Part shown: positions 27,761 to 28,320 of the stretch, piece by piece
Layout: each line of letters begins with the position of its first letter
Numbering within the stretch: the stretch's first letter is position 1
From: Zelonia costaricensis
Taxonomy: Eukaryota; Euglenozoa; Kinetoplastea; Trypanosomatida; Trypanosomatidae
Length of the DNA: 28,320 bases
Direction of reading: 5' to 3'
Assembly: GCA_030849075.1 (NCBI GenBank)
Contig: JASAOO010003201.1
Coordinates: 1 to 28,320, forward strand
Notes under the pieces: model-generated
Told to the model about the DNA's origin: nothing
Seen by the model: the letters and a program-made list of their open reading frames with translations, nothing else
The model's database searches: none
Translations under genes and position numbers: made by a program

Positions 27761-28274
27761 TATGTGTCCACCGGCCAGAAGAAAAAGTGGCCCACGTGCG
27801 CGTCAGCGGTGCCCAGCAGATCGCTTCAGACGTTGGCAGGCGCACACTGTACTGCTTTCTCCGTCAGGATGGGCGTCCAGCGGCGAGGACGGCGTACCGC
27901 TTGCAAAGGTCGATGACAAACATCAACCATGCAAATTGGTGGTGAGGCCCTCCGTGTGGCTGTGTGCATGCCAAAGCAGCGGCTGACCTCGTCACACTAT
28001 TTCGAGACATCGTCGAGCCGCGCCCGTGACTAGGCAATGGGCACCAGTTTCCCTTCCGTGTTCTCTTGTTGTTTCCATTCTGTCCTACACGTGGACGACG
28101 GCACCTAAAACCAGCGCATCAGCGCCAGGCATGCGGTGTCACCGCCCGCGGTGCAGTCAGACACTCTTTTTGGGGGTGTAGGTGGAAGAAAGAACGCAAA
28201 TGAAGAAAAGCAAAGGCAAAACGAGTTTGAACACTGAGAGGCGAGGAGAGGGGCACGCACACGTTCACGCACGC

Positions 28275-28320
28275 TTAGTTGCGCTTCGCACGCACGGACT
28301 TGCGCGAGAACTTGATCTTC
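28275..28320 (-). CDS. C-terminus of a small basic protein, possibly ribosomal protein eL28 (partial)
   Basis: The last 46 bases read on the minus strand as KIKFSRKSVRAKRN followed by TAA at 28277-28275. The frame is open to the window edge. The strongly basic tail ending in AKRN suits a cytosolic ribosomal protein. eL28 is my guess from remembered gene order near SEC31 in Leishmania and from the basic tail; 14 residues cannot establish it. That this is real coding sequence is supported by strand, codon usage and a clean stop. Confidence 0.45.
   Translation of the reverse strand, partial: KIKFSRKSVRAKRN

Larger units (their letters stand above)
26969..28274. other. Intergenic region between the right-edge gene and SEC31
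   Basis: About 1.3 kb with G runs (27136-27146, 27438-27447), CA/TG tracts including (TG)n at 27744-27760, and the SEC31 acceptor. Open frames here give simple-sequence translations only. It should contain the poly(A) site of the gene at 28275. Confidence 0.6.

Overview
The window looks like nuclear chromosomal DNA of a trypanosomatid, most likely Leishmania or a close relative such as Leptomonas or Crithidia. The reasons are: every recognisable gene is intronless and lies on the minus strand; the genes are unrelated in function but head-to-tail, as in a polycistronic transcription unit; codons prefer G/C at the third position; and gene starts are preceded on the coding strand by pyrimidine tracts and AG dinucleotides that fit spliced-leader trans-splicing. 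Intergenic DNA is full of (TG)n/(CA)n and homopurine/homopyrimidine runs. From memory only, an ABCA transporter cluster near SKP1, S15A, eRF3 and SEC31 resembles Leishmania chromosome 11; this was not checked.

Transcription runs from high to low coordinates. In that order the window holds: the last 14 codons of a basic protein, possibly ribosomal protein eL28 (28275-28320); the COPII coat protein SEC31 (23288-26968); translation release factor eRF3 (19263-21590); an Oxa1/YidC-type mitochondrial insertase (16647-17996); a putative NPPF-motif methyltransferase (14132-15628); ribosomal protein uS8/S15A (13205-13597); a seven-helix TMEM184/OST-alpha (DUF300) membrane protein with a long tail (9496-11604); SKP1 (7372-7923); and two ABCA transporter fragments at the left edge (1-1136 and 1138-1877).

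The left edge is not a faithful single gene. One N at 1137 separates two diverged copies of the same 322-bp ABCA segment in different frames, which is what a compressed tandem array of paralogous ABCA genes would give. A second N at 4373 sits between overlapping contig ends next to a poly-G run. The 5.5 kb between SKP1 and ABCA shows no credible gene.

The genes are not a pathway. Several serve protein synthesis and handling (S15A, eRF3, Oxa1, SEC31, SKP1), but in trypanosomatids neighbours share transcription, not regulation, and control would lie in the UTRs. No CRISPR array, tRNA, rRNA or mobile-element gene was seen. The most interesting items are the Sup35-like, tandemly repeated prion-like N-terminus of eRF3 with a PAM2-like motif at its start, the four-cysteine tail on the TMEM184-like protein, the unassigned NPPF methyltransferase, and the hidden ABCA array.
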